In this document: positions 1 to 11,826 of the stretch, in pieces | How positions within the stretch are numbered: position 1 is the stretch's first letter | Layout of the letters: each line of letters starts with the position of its first letter | The notes under the pieces: model-generated | Told to the model about the DNA's origin: nothing | What the model saw: the letters and a program-made list of their open reading frames with translations, nothing else | Databases searched by the model: none | Made by a program: the position numbers and the translations under genes | From: Riptortus pedestris | Lineage: Eukaryota; Arthropoda; Insecta; Hemiptera; Alydidae | Length of the DNA stretch: 64,000 nucleotides | Reading direction: 5' to 3' | Assembly (NCBI GenBank): GCA_019009955.1 | Contig: CM032229.1 | Coordinates: forward strand, 4,332,001-4,396,000

Positions 1-496
1 AACTTCAGGTGAGTATTGGATTATTTTATTACTGTTTTACGAGTAATTTGCAAAGATGGGAGGGTAGGGATAACAATTTTTGAAGCGTGTCTAACATTTT
101 GACACTGAGTATACCATTCTCGATATTTAAATGCTGATGTAACTAATAGTAGAAATGTCACGCTGATGATCTCAGCTAACCATATATTTGGAATTTTCTC
201 AAAATAAAATATTTAAGTAAATACTAATTGAAAAACTGGGCATGAGATAGTTTAGTGGCTTGTTACTCTAAGCAAAAATCGGAAGAGTTGAAGCGGACTT
301 TCACGGGATAATATAAGATACTAACAAATAAAAAAGTATTTATATTTTTATCAATATAAACTAATAATACATGGCAAAGAAAAATGTCATATACGTATTT
401 ATACACATCATCGAACGTACATACTAGTATGTGTTACTTGTCAAAAGGGAATATAAATGCATAAGTGCGTGGGAGTGTCTGTATGTTTGGGCTTTT
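1..496. other. AT-rich sequence, nothing recognised
   Basis: No open frame of note, no RNA gene and no clear repeat end is visible. The stretch stops at the first HINE-like terminus at 497. Confidence 0.5.
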
Positions 497-631
497 AGCA
501 GATTTCCATTAAGGGAAATGAGGTCGTACTCATGACGCGATTTTCGAAATTTTTCTTCAAATGTACATCGATCATACCCAGGGGATGACGAAAATGAGGT
601 CCATTCAAAACTGTATATAAATAAATATATA

Positions 632-696
<65 letters not shown>

Positions 697-1699
697 GTGG
701 TTACTGTTAGCGGTCGGAATTATTGTTTAATCGTTACCAAACTCGATATTCATTAATTAATTACGTTAACGGATGAAATCGGACCGGGGGGGGGTTAGTG
801 GGGAGGAATTTCGAAAATACGAAATATCTCTGTTACTATACGTCGAATCAAAACATTGTATTGAAACAATCTTATTGCAAATTAATTTACTATAAATATT
901 GTTATATACATTTATTCCCTATCTCGAATATTAACCGAGATATTTTCATATTTATTAAGTGTAACCGATGAGCTGTGGTCGCTTCTATGCGTTCCCGCAG
1001 GCGAAAGCTAGTTCGGCCGTTTCCGTAACTGTTCGGCACTCGTATGGAGATATCTCTATTGTATAACTTTACGTGGGAAATCTGCTTAATTTACGCAGCC
1101 CGTCGAAACATTGTATAGAATCAATCTTATTGGAAATTAATTTACTGTTAATGTTGTTATATGCATTTATTCTTTATCTTGTATATTAAACGAGATATTT
1201 GCATTTTTCAGTTTTAACCCTCACTTCTACTAATGTTACATAAGCAATAATCTGTTATACAATAAACCACGTTATTCGAAGATTAATTACCAAATCTTAT
1301 TTTCATTGAACTTTTGTTCTCCCCTTCTTTTTTTCTTTGATTACTAAAATTTGAGTGATTGAGTTAAAAATGATTCTGATTCATTACAAATTACAGCACT
1401 AGCTTTGGTAAATAGTTTTCAATAAAATTAATATGTTATATTTAGGTATATTTCATTAATTGTTTTCATTCCTGTATCTATCTATTCAGCGCTATGAGGT
1501 TGGCTGGCCTGCTTACAATTCAGCCATTTTCCGTTGTAGAGATAATTAACTTGTAAATTGACTGAAGGATTTCTCATTAACGTTTGAATTTATTCGCTCA
1601 ACATCCACGGTAGTGTTACCAATATGTAGATTTATCTATTTTAAATATTTGCGTGGGAAATGTGCTTAGTTTACGCAAGCCACTGCGTGACGGACTTTT
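497..1699 (+). mobile_element. HINE-like element, chimeric copy
   Basis: The 5' end AGCAGATTTCC begins at 497 after a T run. The first part follows the short subfamily up to ACGCAGCCC near 1101. There, instead of finishing the terminal hairpin, it switches to the internal part of a long-subfamily copy and runs to a normal end (TGCGTGACGGACTTTT) at 1699. The central microsatellite is (GT)n at 635-694 rather than the usual (AT)n. It reads as two copies fused by recombination or template switching. No coding capacity. Confidence 0.8.
635..694. repeat. (GT)n microsatellite
   Basis: About 30 uninterrupted GT units occupying the core position of the surrounding HINE-like copy. Confidence 0.95.
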
Positions 1700-2000
1700 A
1701 TTAATGTACGCATGTTATACAAGGTATGATTGATAGGTATTTAAATAAACCTGACAAGAATTGCTTTAAGAGAAAACTGCCAAACGTAATTCGATAAATA
1801 AATAAATTAAAGTAATGCCCCCAGTATTGGAATTCTGTTGAAGATAAATAGACAGACTGACAGCGGGGTGTAATGAGAGTTGTGCGTTGGCAAGACTGAT
1901 GTACCCCATTGAACAGCTGATCCATTCAGTACTATAGGCAAGCACTAGTAGACTATTACCTTCCACCATCACCAAATCTCATTTCATTGGGGGATTTTTT
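1700..2000. other. Spacer between HINE-like copies
   Basis: No gene or repeat end was recognised. Two overlapping open frames on the minus strand (69 and 74 codons) resemble nothing known and are treated as chance. Confidence 0.4.
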
Positions 2001-2122
2001 AGCAGATTTCCCATAAGAGAAATCAGCTATTAGGTCGTACTTTTGTCGTGATTTTCGAAAAAAAAAATTCAAATGTCCATCGATCCTACCCAGAAGATGA
2101 CGAAAATGAGGCCCGTTCAAAA

Positions 2123-2196
<74 letters not shown>

Positions 2197-2615
2197 CTGT
2201 TAACGCTCACAAGGGGAGGGGGGGTTTTAGAGGGGGAGAATTTTGAAAATTCGAAATATCTCCGTTACTATAAGTCGGATTGAAAAAGTCTATAGAGTAA
2301 ATCGCATTGCAAATTAAATTTACTACAAATATTGTTACATTCATTTACGTATTCTCTATATAGTAAATAGTTTTCAAGGAAATTAATATTTTTTATTCTG
2401 ATATGTTTCAGTTATTGTTTTTCTTTCCGGTAAGTCTTTGGCAGACCTGTTTGTTTACATACATAATATAAAGGGAAAAAATCCTTATTACCATTTGTAT
2501 TTATTCACTTAATATTCACGGTGGTCTTTTGTTACCAGGATGTAGATTTAACTATTATTAAACTTTAGGAGGGAAGTCTGCTTAGTTTACACAGCACCTG
2601 GGTGACGGACTTTTT
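2001..2615 (+). mobile_element. HINE-like element, internally deleted
   Basis: Starts AGCAGATTTCCC at 2001 after six T. It has the conserved 5' block, an (AT)n core at about 2127-2192, an internal deletion that joins the middle block to the 3' block near 2365, and a degenerate end (ACAGCACCTGGGTGACGGACTTTT) at 2615. Confidence 0.85.
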
Positions 2616-2624
2616 TTAGTTTAC

Positions 2625-3016
2625 AGCATTCAGCAATTCCCTACTCCTACTCATGCCACATAAACAATACTATGTTAAACAATAAAGAACCTTCTAAGCT
2701 TATATGACAGATATTGTTTTCAAGGGACCTTTATTATGCGAGATACAAGCAAAATCGTTGTTATATGGCATCATTAATTAAGATTTTACGTTCTTGTATG
2801 GAAAAAAAATTCTTTTTAAACTATTGATGTTCTACAATAGTGGTTCCATGCAGTTTTTCGTAACTCAAACAATAATTGAGTTATTCGTACTTCTATATTT
2901 TCATCACTGTCCTTCCCCCGCCCCCCCCCATTTTAAGAGAATATGTGGGGGAGATGAGTATGCTAAACCAGTACGTGGGAAATCTGTTTAGCTTAGCTCT
3001 TGCATGACGGGCTTTA
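2625..3016 (+). mobile_element. Diverged HINE-like 3' half
   Basis: Matches the 3' half of the long subfamily, with the blocks around CCTACTCCTACTCATG and GGGACCTTTATTATGCGAG. It ends in a mutated terminus (GGGAAATCTGTTTAGC, then TGCATGACGGGCTTT). An older subfamily than its neighbours. Confidence 0.7.
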
Positions 3017-3175
3017 TTTTGTACAATGTAGGTAAATTTTTGATTTATTATTATTATTACATAACTTTAAGGGAGCTGAGCAGATATTAAGCAATTTATC
3101 TCGTATATTAATTATGGAATGGGTAAACTTTGGTGGTAAACTTTATGCATTGGAGTATATATTGGTTATATTAGA

Positions 3176-3244
<69 letters not shown>

Positions 3245-3788
3245 GTTTATAGGCGGTGCATAGTTTGGCAACAACTCCTACAGCATGGTTATTGTCCCCT
3301 CGGCAATTTTCCCCATCCAATAGCTATCCCAACTATTGCTCACTCTCTCTGCAGCCTATTAATATAACCACCCCTAGCCACAAGGCAATTACCCTACCCA
3401 GGGCATATCTCACTTTCTCCTTTATCCCAACGCAAGGAGGATAATGGCAAATAGCAACGGGTTGAACAGCTCCGATGAAAGGGTTCCTCCACCCCAACAA
3501 TAAATAAGGGAGATTTACTTACACGTTTTAAGATTCAATTCACAAGGGTAAAGCAAACTTTAATTCCAAAAGCAATGTTTTTCCAATAGACTAGATATTA
3601 GATGGCTTTCCCCCCTGCTTTTCAGGGAAGCCACTGAGGTCCTTGAGGTACTATTGTGGTAGCCTAAAATCTTCAATCACAATGGCTTTATAATCCTTAT
3701 AAAGTCAAGGCGCTTCTTATCTGTAGCTCTTTTCATAATGGACTCATCTCCATGTGCTAAGAACATGAAACACATATTCTCAATACTT
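3017..3788. other. Spacer with (GA)n tract
   Basis: Holds a (GA)n microsatellite at about 3186-3242 followed by locally more GC-rich DNA (3250-3480). No convincing gene: the 62-codon frame there has no recognisable features. Confidence 0.5.
3186..3242. repeat. (GA)n microsatellite
   Basis: Uninterrupted GA dinucleotides following a short GT run. Confidence 0.95.
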
Positions 3789-4597
3789 AAAAATTTCCTC
3801 AAATGTCCATCCATCCTACCCAGGACGGTATTTCCAACCAAAATTGCGACCACTAGAACGAGGTATATAGAGGTCGCAATTTTTGTTTAATCGTTACCAA
3901 ACTCGATATTTCATCTACCATTCGTCCCATTCGTTGTGGGAATTTCGAAAATATCAAATATCTGCGTCACTTTAAGACGGATCGAAAGATTGTACATAAC
4001 CAATCTTATTGCAAATTAAATTATCTATAAATATAGCATACAAAATATTTCTCTAACTCAAATATTAACGGAGATATTTGAATGTTGTTTATTTTCAGCC
4101 TTTAATAAACCCAATCTTATTCGTGATCGCGCGTCATTAATAAGCCAACATATTATTTCAAGTCGAGATATTGTGTTCAACAAAGTGTTGCTAAATGAGA
4201 TACAAACAAATACGATCTAATAACCCCCCCCCCCTTCGACTTTTATTCTTGGATTACTAAAATTAGAGTGATTGAGATTAAAATTATTCTGGTTCATTAT
4301 AAATTGCACCACTTGATATAGTAAATAGTCTTCAATATAATAAATATATTATATATTGAGATATAGTTCAATAATTGTTTTTCTCTCCGGTCAAGAATAT
4401 TTCTATCTTTCGGCTCTATGAGGTTGGGACACTTTTCGTTCAGGAGGTTATTACAATTGACTGAAAGATTTCTCTTTTTCATTTGTATTTGTTCAATTAA
4501 TATTCACAGTGGTATTAGGCGTAAAAATAAGTAGATTGCAAAACATCACTTCAGAAATAGGCTTAATTTACACAGCTCCTGCGTGAAGGGCTTTTTT
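3789..4597 (+). mobile_element. HINE-like element, 5'-truncated
   Basis: Begins inside the 5' block (TTCCTCAAATGTCCATCC) and lacks the AGCAGATTTCCC end. It has almost no AT core, then follows the long subfamily to TGCGTGAAGGGCTTTTTT at 4597. Confidence 0.75.
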
Positions 4598-4988
4598 CTA
4601 AATGGAATATGAAGAGATATTTACTATTCCCTTCTTTTGAACATTAGAAGTATTTGAATAACTAATTATTTACTGGAGGTGCATTCGGCCTTTAAAATCA
4701 ATAAAATGTCGTGTCAAGAGTTTTTCACGATGAGAATATGTTGGGAGAAGCCAGAGTTGTAGCTGGCCAGATGCTGCGGAACTGCTCACACATGACCGCC
4801 TTCTATACCTAATCATATTTCAACACCAGTATTTATTATACACTTTCTACTTACGGCAATCAAAGGTGTAGCAAGCCTTCCTTCGAATCATTCACACAAT
4901 TAAACTATACTTTAAAACTTCCGGCAAGCAGGAAGTGGCATCAGCCATGGCATGGAGATTCCCTCATGAGCGAAATGTTTCAATATCG
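4598..4988. other. Spacer, nothing recognised
   Basis: Mixed sequence with no open frame and no repeat end that I can support. Confidence 0.4.
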
Positions 4989-5520
4989 GCTACTGATAGA
5001 GAACAGACAAACATTGCGACCGCTAGACCGGTGAAACATACTTAAACTATAAAAGGGGCTGTCTCATTTTGTCATCTCTTGATCATAGTCGCAGAAAATT
5101 GTCAACAAGGAGGACTTTACTAAAAACAAAATATGCAAATATCTCAGTTAGTATTAGAGTTCGAGAAACAACTAATTGAACAATGTTTATTAGTATTATT
5201 TATTAACGTCCACTTTTTGCTACTACGGCTAATCGGAACTGGTTATCTACAGTTCACCACCCTTTTCTAACCAGGGTGGGACTAAGGATTTTATTTAGTC
5301 AGTTTGTCACTAAATAAATTCCTATTGCCCAGGCGGGAACCGGACTCACCACTCTACGTTTACCATGTGGAGTTAAGGCCAAGCTTTAACTCATATGGGT
5401 AACCTGAGCCCCGAACAATAAAACAATAAAATTTCGACAAGTTTGTTAGAACAGTTTTTCGAACCTACTTATAATAACGGAAATATTTTGAATTTACCGA
5501 TTTCGTAAACTATATATATA
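4989..5520 (-). mobile_element. Decayed HINE-like copy hosting a SINE
   Basis: Minus-strand blocks flank the SINE at 5184-5414: ATTGCGACCGCTAGACCGG near 5012, GCAAATATCTCAGTTAGTATT near 5134, and TAATAACGGAAATATTTTG near 5470. The order is not collinear and no terminus remains, so this is an old rearranged remnant. Confidence 0.5.
5184..5414 (-). repeat. tRNA-derived SINE, family A
   Basis: Read on the minus strand, the 5' part contains a Pol III B-box-like motif (GAGTCCGGTTCCCGCC) followed by GGGCAATAGG. A conserved body runs to the end TTTTTGCTACTACGG in plus orientation. Related copies are at 28971-29179 (minus) and 33530-33646 (plus). A GAACAAT direct repeat flanks it, before 5184 and after 5414, consistent with a target duplication. 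Confidence 0.65.
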
Positions 5521-5850
5521 TACCATGTTGATTTTCTGTTAAGTGGGAGGTTGATTAAAACGGAAGCACTTCCGTAGTAAACGTTTAGTCTAGCGACAGA
5601 GGGCAGACGCAGTGCATCATCGTCAGTGCTCTGAAGTCATGTATGGAAACCTGAAGGGCCTTAGGACCAAACTCCTAGGGAGTCCATTATCATACCTACT
5701 TATGTATGGGGTAAGACATGGGTCTAAGGAAATAAACACTGAAAGGTTTGAACCCAAGGTAATAGGCCTTAAGTGGGATGATGACTTAGGACTTTGGAGA
5801 AGGAGATTATATCTGAAACAGACAGTCGATTTCACACGAAATGAAAGCTA
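5521..5850. other. Unassigned sequence with a 79-codon frame
   Basis: An open frame at 5612-5851 (plus) has its longest counterpart in the antisense frame. It has no recognisable domain and could be a broken transposon gene. Not called as a gene. Confidence 0.3.
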
Positions 5851-6290
5851 AGAGGTTATAATGGGTGGGATGTGTGGCAAGACGTAACCAAATCTCCCTT
5901 TACAAAACTATGAATGCGACAGTGGTGGTCACCGACACTGACCCGAGGATGGGTGACTACGGAGTTATTACACCAGTTCACTACCAGAGCGCACCGGTGT
6001 CGCGAAGCTAGTGGAATGGCGGTAGTCTAGTGAATAAATCAGTCTGACAAGTCGTGGGTATGACAAAGATTCGATAAGCAAACTGTCCGTTAGTGATATG
6101 ACTACTGCCCGACCCCGGTATGTTCTACATCGGTCTACTGGTGACAACTCATTCCAGGCCCTCCTTGGTTAACGGGACTGTACGTCGATTTGATCACCCG
6201 CTACGTAACAACTCTGATCGCCAATCCCTCGAGGTATAGAGGGCGACTAAAGATATTAGGACTAAAATGCCAACTGGAAAAAAATAATAA
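5851..6290 (+). repeat. SINE-like repeat, family B
   Basis: Shares a long body with copies near 31.5, 37.0, 38.0 and 55.6 kb. The shared blocks are a GCGCAC...TCGCG motif, GACAACTCATTCCAGG, CCTCCTTGGTTAACGGG and GATCACCCGCTACGTAA. Other copies keep a B-box-like GGTTTGATCTCCGCC at the 5' side, which suggests a tRNA-derived head. Confidence 0.55.
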
Positions 6291-7340
6291 TAATACTTTA
6301 GGAACTGCAATTTTATTTGATCTCGCCAACGTTCGAAATTCAAACGTATCATTTAAAATCCAGTTCATTACAAATCCAATCAGTATTTACTGAAGTTGCA
6401 AAATTGGTCCCTGAGTACTCGCATTTCGTTAATGCCTAGATGAAGCAAGGACGCTCGGGGTTGAAGGAGCGTAATACAAAATCATGTAAATTTCCAAAAC
6501 ATAAATTTATGGGCATCGAATGAGGTTAAATAAAATGTTTACATGCATTAAAACAAATATGAATTAGAATAAATACTATATACACATCAGTTTGGATAGA
6601 CCAAAGTTTTTATAATCTACATGTTAGGATCGAAGGATATTTGAAGATATTTACTGAAAATGGCATTATGAATAGAATCTTGAGGGGAATCTACAGATAA
6701 TTAGGGAGCAGTTAGGAGTGAGGATTGAAGGGAACATTGGTAAGAACAAGGTAGACGGGTGGGGGGGGGATATTAGGTTATTTTGTAGAATAGACCTGTT
6801 GATTGCCTATTCCACAGGTGGGCTCCACTCAAATTGTCCACCGACTAATTGATATTTCTCCATGTAGCCTGATAACAGCATCCCTTTCGTCACCTACAAC
6901 CCCCTCTCCCAATACCCATATCACATTATCATAACAATCCAACGAAATTAACATGGTTTCGAGATTACAGTGAAAATTAAAATAAACTCACTTCAATTAG
7001 ATAAACCTTGATTTTTTTTTTTATTCGATTAGAGTTCCTTTATATGAATCAGTGTTGGTAGGGGGTACATAGCACTAGTAGGCACGGCAATTGTAACTTC
7101 AAATTATAAATGAGTAAAGTTTATAAAATTATATAAAAGAATTGACATCATGGATACAACAGAAAGTCTAATAATTTGGAGTTCCAAACTTAACTATGAA
7201 AAAGGTAATGGATCTTATATTTGCGTGCAGATTACTTTTGCAATTCCCCCAGAATTTTTTTTAAAAGTAAATTTGACCTAGAGTCTCAATTTATTTGACA
7301 GAGAATTTTATTGTGCTGCATTACATTAAAAATTAAATGC
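6291..7340. other. Long spacer, nothing recognised
   Basis: AT-rich with a G run at 6762-6769. Frames are short and unremarkable. I see no gene, RNA or repeat end here. Confidence 0.4.
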
Positions 7341-7560
7341 AGATCAATTCTACTTTGTTCCTTGGATTGAGTGCAATGTCATCTGCATATCTGGTGCACA
7401 GATTGGATTCACCGTTAGTTATGTACCTTCGGCAGGTGAACAGAGGTTAGTCTTGTCTTACGCCTTCCTTAATTCTAGCTTCCTTCTCAGACTCATTTAA
7501 AAGGATCTGTCCCTTCCGATTTTTGGGCTCGTTCCAAATTGACCTCCCTCCTTTCCAATC
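7341..7560 (-). pseudogene. LINE reverse transcriptase fragment
   Basis: The minus-strand translation contains IKEGVRQD, a stop, then PLFTCRRY and, further on, TRYADDIALN. This is the order of the conserved GVRQGCPLSP and YADD palm motifs of non-LTR reverse transcriptases; the catalytic YADD lies at about 7378-7389. The in-frame stop, the short length and the absence of flanking domains show a dead fragment. The clade cannot be set from this piece. Confidence 0.7.
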
Positions 7561-7724
7561 TATTCTAAGCCATGACAATGGCCGTTAACGTCCCGAAACA
7601 CCGAAAAAGCCGTTGTTTTTTGTTTTTTTTTGGACTCTCTGACCAATTACCACAGAAACATTTACGTGCATGCCTACATACCAAAAATATACCTGAAGTA
7701 TAGTGCCACCCGATTTTTCCACGT
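7561..7724. other. Spacer, nothing recognised
   Basis: No feature seen beyond short T runs. Confidence 0.4.
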
Positions 7725-7866
7725 AATCATTGTTTGCAGGCCCTTATTGGTCCTGTCAAATTGTTTTTAATACATATGTATTTTGAGTTGAGATCACTAG
7801 GATGTTATACCAGCCCGTGGGAAAGTTGCGAAGTTTACGCAGCCCTGTGCGTAAATGACTTTTATT
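7725..7866 (+). mobile_element. Diverged HINE-like 3' end
   Basis: Carries GAGATCACTAGGATG, CCCGTGGGAAAG and TTTACGCAGCCCTGTGCGTAAATGAC. This is the 3' terminus of an older subfamily also seen at 60.96-61.05 kb. Confidence 0.6.
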
Positions 7867-8604
7867 TAATGATCCTCAGCAGGTCTGTTATATTTTCCAA
7901 AATGTCGAGTATGGTATAAATCAAGAAAGCATTTTCGAGACAAGGACGTATAATCTTAATTCTTGACTTATATTAAGTCAAACATACTACCGGACTTTTT
8001 ACGGACTGGGTTTTTTCTAGTGCTTAAATCTCTTTAGTGTTTCCAAAATATTTAATAAGTTTAAGTAACAGATATTTGAATCTTTTCCTTTAAAAATGTT
8101 CTGTTCTTACAAAGTCATCAAATTTTACAATTTTGTAAAGATTATTGTTAATCCTTTTAATTTATATAATAGTGGCTCGGTAATATTCTTTATTGACTCC
8201 TTTATAATCATTTACAAAGTTACTTTGACCGATAGCAGTAACTCAGTCATTAACATATATAACACACTATAATCTTCAATTTTTATTTACTACTCTTCAT
8301 TTATTTCCTACATTAGCAGGGTGTATACACTTTAATTTTATTTATTTATTTTTTTTTCTTTTGTTCCCCTTTTTTATCTCTATTTTGGTTTTCCCTTTTC
8401 CTTATTTTTGCTTTATTTATTTAATTTCTCTCCCTCCCCTTCTATAGTTACATTTTCATTTATATTATTTCCATCACCCTGATGTTTCCATATAAAATAT
8501 AGTTTGCTTCATATACGGCCATGGCAAGCCAATAACCCGTTTCAAAAATCACCGTTTGCCATAGTTCACTCTTTTTCCGTTTCTTGTTTTTTTTTTTTTT
8601 TTTT
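7867..8604. other. T-rich spacer
   Basis: Contains T-rich sequence (8330-8480) and a T run at 8586-8604. No gene seen. Confidence 0.45.
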
Positions 8605-8662
8605 AGCAGATTTCCCTTCCAATGTCCATGGATCCTACCCAGGAGATGACGAAAATGAGGTC
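8605..8662 (+). mobile_element. HINE-like 5' terminal fragment
   Basis: AGCAGATTTCCC directly after a T run, then AATGTCCATGGATCCTACCC and GGAGATGACGAAAATGAGG, with an internal deletion. Broken after 8662. Confidence 0.75.
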
Positions 8663-8697
8663 ATGGAACGAATTCTCTCATGTATCTCTCATAGTTC

Positions 8698-9037
8698 AGG
8701 ACTCTTGAAAACAATATTTTTCTATTTAAGCTTAGAATAAAGTGGTTCATAATATAACAGCGTATTGCCATTCTGACGTAAGTAGGCAAATATCTCGGTT
8801 AATATTTAAGATTCAGAATAAATGTATATGACAGATAGAAAATTAAATTCGTAATAATGTTGCTCCCATAGAATAGTTCCATCCGACCCGTAATAACGGA
8901 GATATTTTGATATTTCAAAATTCCCACCTCTAAACCACCCTTCCACTGATCCGATTTCTGCCATTTACGAACAAAACCTTACGTTCGGCATCAATGCTTA
9001 TATATCGAGTTCGATAACGATAATATCAAAATTGCGA

Positions 9038-9104
<67 letters not shown>
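8698..9104 (-). mobile_element. HINE-like element, part 1 (Helitron host)
   Basis: A minus-strand copy whose middle block runs from the GACTCTTGAAAACAATAT motif to the AT core at 9040. The Helitron at 9105-10137 splits the AT core, and the 5' block continues at 10138-10243. Its 3' terminus is missing. Confidence 0.75.
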
Positions 9105-9107
<3 letters not shown>

Positions 9108-10137
9108 ATATATATAAAATTGTAACCTCTGTCTGTACATTGATTTTTTTCGCGAAATTTCACGATAACTTTTCGTTTCACATGCCATAGACACCATAAC
9201 TGCATTTTGTTTCTTTCGTGTCTGTTTGTTTGTTTATTTGTTTGTTTGTTACCTTTTCACGCATAAACGGCTGAACCGAATTTTATGAAACTTGGTATGT
9301 ATATTACTACTAGCCCAACTTAGACTTTAGGCTATGTTAATATTCTCTGAGACGAACAGGAGTGGGGGTTATGAGGAAGGGCTGAAATTAAAAATAGCGA
9401 TATTTCGTTTCCTATTGGTTTTTCAGCAATTATGCACATAACAAAAGTTATTTATATTGTTATTTAAAGTAACTTTTGTTATATAAACTTTTGTCGTATA
9501 CCTAAGCATAAATGAGTTATACGTTAAAAACTACTGCGGAAGTCAACAATTTTATTTGGCCCAAAAACTCATCCAAACTAAACCAAACTCGGCATGTGAG
9601 TTAGCACTAGCGCCTTCCCTATACTAACATTTCTAGGGACGAGCAGGAGTGGGGGTTATAAGGGAGGTCTGAAATTAAAAATAGTGATATTTCGTTTCCT
9701 ATTAGGGTTTCGGCAAATATGTACATAACAAAAGTTGTTTATTTTGTTATTTAGAGAAACTTTTGTTATATACAATATCGTCGTATACCGAAATATAAAG
9801 GCGTTATACGCTAAAAATTATAGCGGGAGCCAACAATTTTATTTGGCACAAAAGACTCCGAACCGAACTAAATAAAACACTCGGTATGTGCATTAGCACT
9901 AACACCTTCCTGTAAGCCATACTAACATTTCTAGGAACGGGCAGGAGTGGCGGTTATAAGGGAGGCTTGAATTTACAAATTTATTTATTAACAAATCCAC
10001 AGAAACGACGGGTATTAACTCTAAACACTGGGACGGTTAAATGTTAAAATATTGTGTAAAGTAAAGCCTTGCCAAAAAAATACCATCACCATTCAGCCTC
10101 AAATCAATTCCCGGGCGAAGCCGGGTATCTGAGCTAG
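9105..10137 (+). mobile_element. Non-autonomous Helitron (copy 1)
   Basis: The 5' end is TCTATATATATAAAATTG after an A. The 3' end is a hairpin CCCGGGCGAAGCCGGG (10110-10125), eight bases, then CTAG at 10134-10137 followed by T, which fits the TC...hairpin...CTRR rule and A/T target of canonical Helitrons. It has no Rep/helicase. Inside are tandem modules starting near 9361, 9648 and 9946, a (GTTT)n tract near 9220-9250, and palindromes built on ATAACAAAAGTT/AACTTTTGTTAT. It is inserted in the AT core of a HINE-like copy. Confidence 0.85.
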
Positions 10138-10243
10138 TATATATATATAATTTTGAACGGACCTCGTTTTCGTCATCTACTAGACATGATGGAAGTGGTC
10201 GAAAATCGCGTCATTAATACGACCACATTAGCTGATTTGGAGA
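10138..10243 (-). mobile_element. HINE-like element, part 2
   Basis: Continuation of the copy at 8698-9104: (AT)n, TTTTGAACGGACCTCG, TTTTCGTCATCTACT and a degraded 5' terminus (AGCTGATTTGG). Confidence 0.75.
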
Positions 10244-10898
10244 TCTACTATAAGTTCACCTATCTTGGTTAATATTTAAGACAGAACAAAAATATATGGA
10301 ACGACATTTATAGAACCGGTTTATTTGCATACTAAGTTGCACAGATTGTGTATTTCGTTATTTCATATATATCTATTGATTCGAATGTTGACAAGCTATA
10401 AAGGTCATTATGACATTTCTACAAACGACTTTAAATGACAGAAATCAGCTCTGAATGCATGTTTACAACGACACAGCTGTCATTAAAGCTGTCAATGATG
10501 CTGTAAAGCAATTTAATATTAAATACATATTTATGTAGTATTTTACGACCACGTTTTAATTTCAATAATAATTAATAAACAAATAGCAAATCAAATCGTA
10601 AATAGTTAGCCAATCAGCATGGTAAAATAATATAGTCAGGGCATGTCTTGCTGGTTTAGATTTGGTTATTGCATTTTAATAAATTATTCTATTATTGATT
10701 ATGGTACTGACAAATTAAAAACATGATAACTAGAATTTTGTTGTTGAAATGAAATTTTTTTATTTCTATTAAATATTAACTTAACACAATATTATACCTC
10801 GAATATTATAGTTTTCTATAAAATATTTACGCATATTATGACATAATATCTTTTCATTTTATTGAATAGGATTTATATTAATATAATAGATGGATTTT
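10244..10898. other. AT-rich spacer
   Basis: A short decayed HINE-like motif (ATCTTGGTTAATATTTAAGA) at about 10262, then unrecognised AT-rich DNA. No gene seen. Confidence 0.4.
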
Positions 10899-11401
10899 TC
10901 ATTTCAGGCTTTTCCTATAACCCCCCACTCCAGTCAATCCTAAAAATATCTATATAGCTTATAATCACAGAGGCATCAATATTAACCCACATACAGAGTT
11001 TCGTTAAGGTCGGTTAAGTCTTCTGTGCCATTTAAAATTGTTGACCCCGGTATAGTTTTTAGCGCATATCTCATTTATACTTCGATATATGGCAAAAGTA
11101 TATGTAACAAAGGTTACTTTAAATAAAAAAAATAAACAACCTTTATTACGTGACTCTTTGCCGAAAAACTGAAAGGAAACGAAATATTTCCATTTTTCAT
11201 TTCAGACCTCCCTTATAACCCCCCTCTTACCCATCTCTGAGAATACAAGTACATCATATAGTTTATATTGGGATAGTCATAATATACGTACCAATGTTCG
11301 TAAAATTCAATTGAGTAGTTTGGGCGTAAAAAGGTAACAAATAAACAGACAGACATCAAAGCCACAAATTGGAGATATCTTGTCTATGACATGTGAACGA
11401 A
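10899..11401 (-). mobile_element. Helitron fragment, diverged
   Basis: A minus-strand match to the right part of the Helitron family: two module boundaries (CCTATAACCCCCCACTCC and CCTTATAACCCCCCTC), GGTAACAAATAAACAGACAG, and GTCTATGACATGTGAACGAAA. Both ends are lost. It abuts the HINE-like end at 11402. Confidence 0.75.
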
Positions 11402-11656
11402 AGTCCGTCACTCTGGGGATGCGTAAACAAGCAGATCTCCCACGTGAAGTTATACAATAGAAAGTCTAAATCTCCATAGGAGGGCCGAACAGTTTCGGAA
11501 ACGGGTGAACTAGCTTTTGGCGGGAAACTCGCACATCTGTTATCCGCCCTCATTTAATAAAAAGGCAAATATCTCGGTTAATATTCAAGATAGAGAAGAA
11601 ATGTATAGATCAATATTTATAGTAAATTTACAATAAGATTGGTTCTATACAATTTT
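11402..11656 (-). mobile_element. HINE-like outer element, part 1
   Basis: A minus-strand copy of the short subfamily. The 3' terminus (GTCCGTCAC, degraded hairpin, AAGCAGATCTCCCACGTG) comes first, then the middle block up to TATACAATTTT. A plus-strand copy of the same family is inserted there. The sequence resumes exactly at TGATCCGACGTATGG at 15075. Confidence 0.9.
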
Positions 11657-11775
11657 AGCAGATTTCCCTTAAGGGAAATCAGCTATTGAGGTTGTACTCA
11701 TGACGAGATTTTCGAAATTTTTCTTCAAATGTCCATCGATCCTACCCAGGAGATGACGAAAATGAGGTCCGTTCA

Positions 11776-11826
<51 letters not shown>

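Noticed and set aside
5184..5414. Functional tRNA gene
   Set aside because: Only a B-box-like stretch is seen; no cloverleaf with acceptor stem can be drawn, and related copies make it a SINE.
8991..9197. Frames rich in YIYIYI (also at 15.1, 15.8, 22.1, 36.7, 42.0, 57.8 and 58.6 kb)
   Set aside because: Translations of (AT)n cores and of Helitron ends; the same peptide pieces recur because the repeat recurs.
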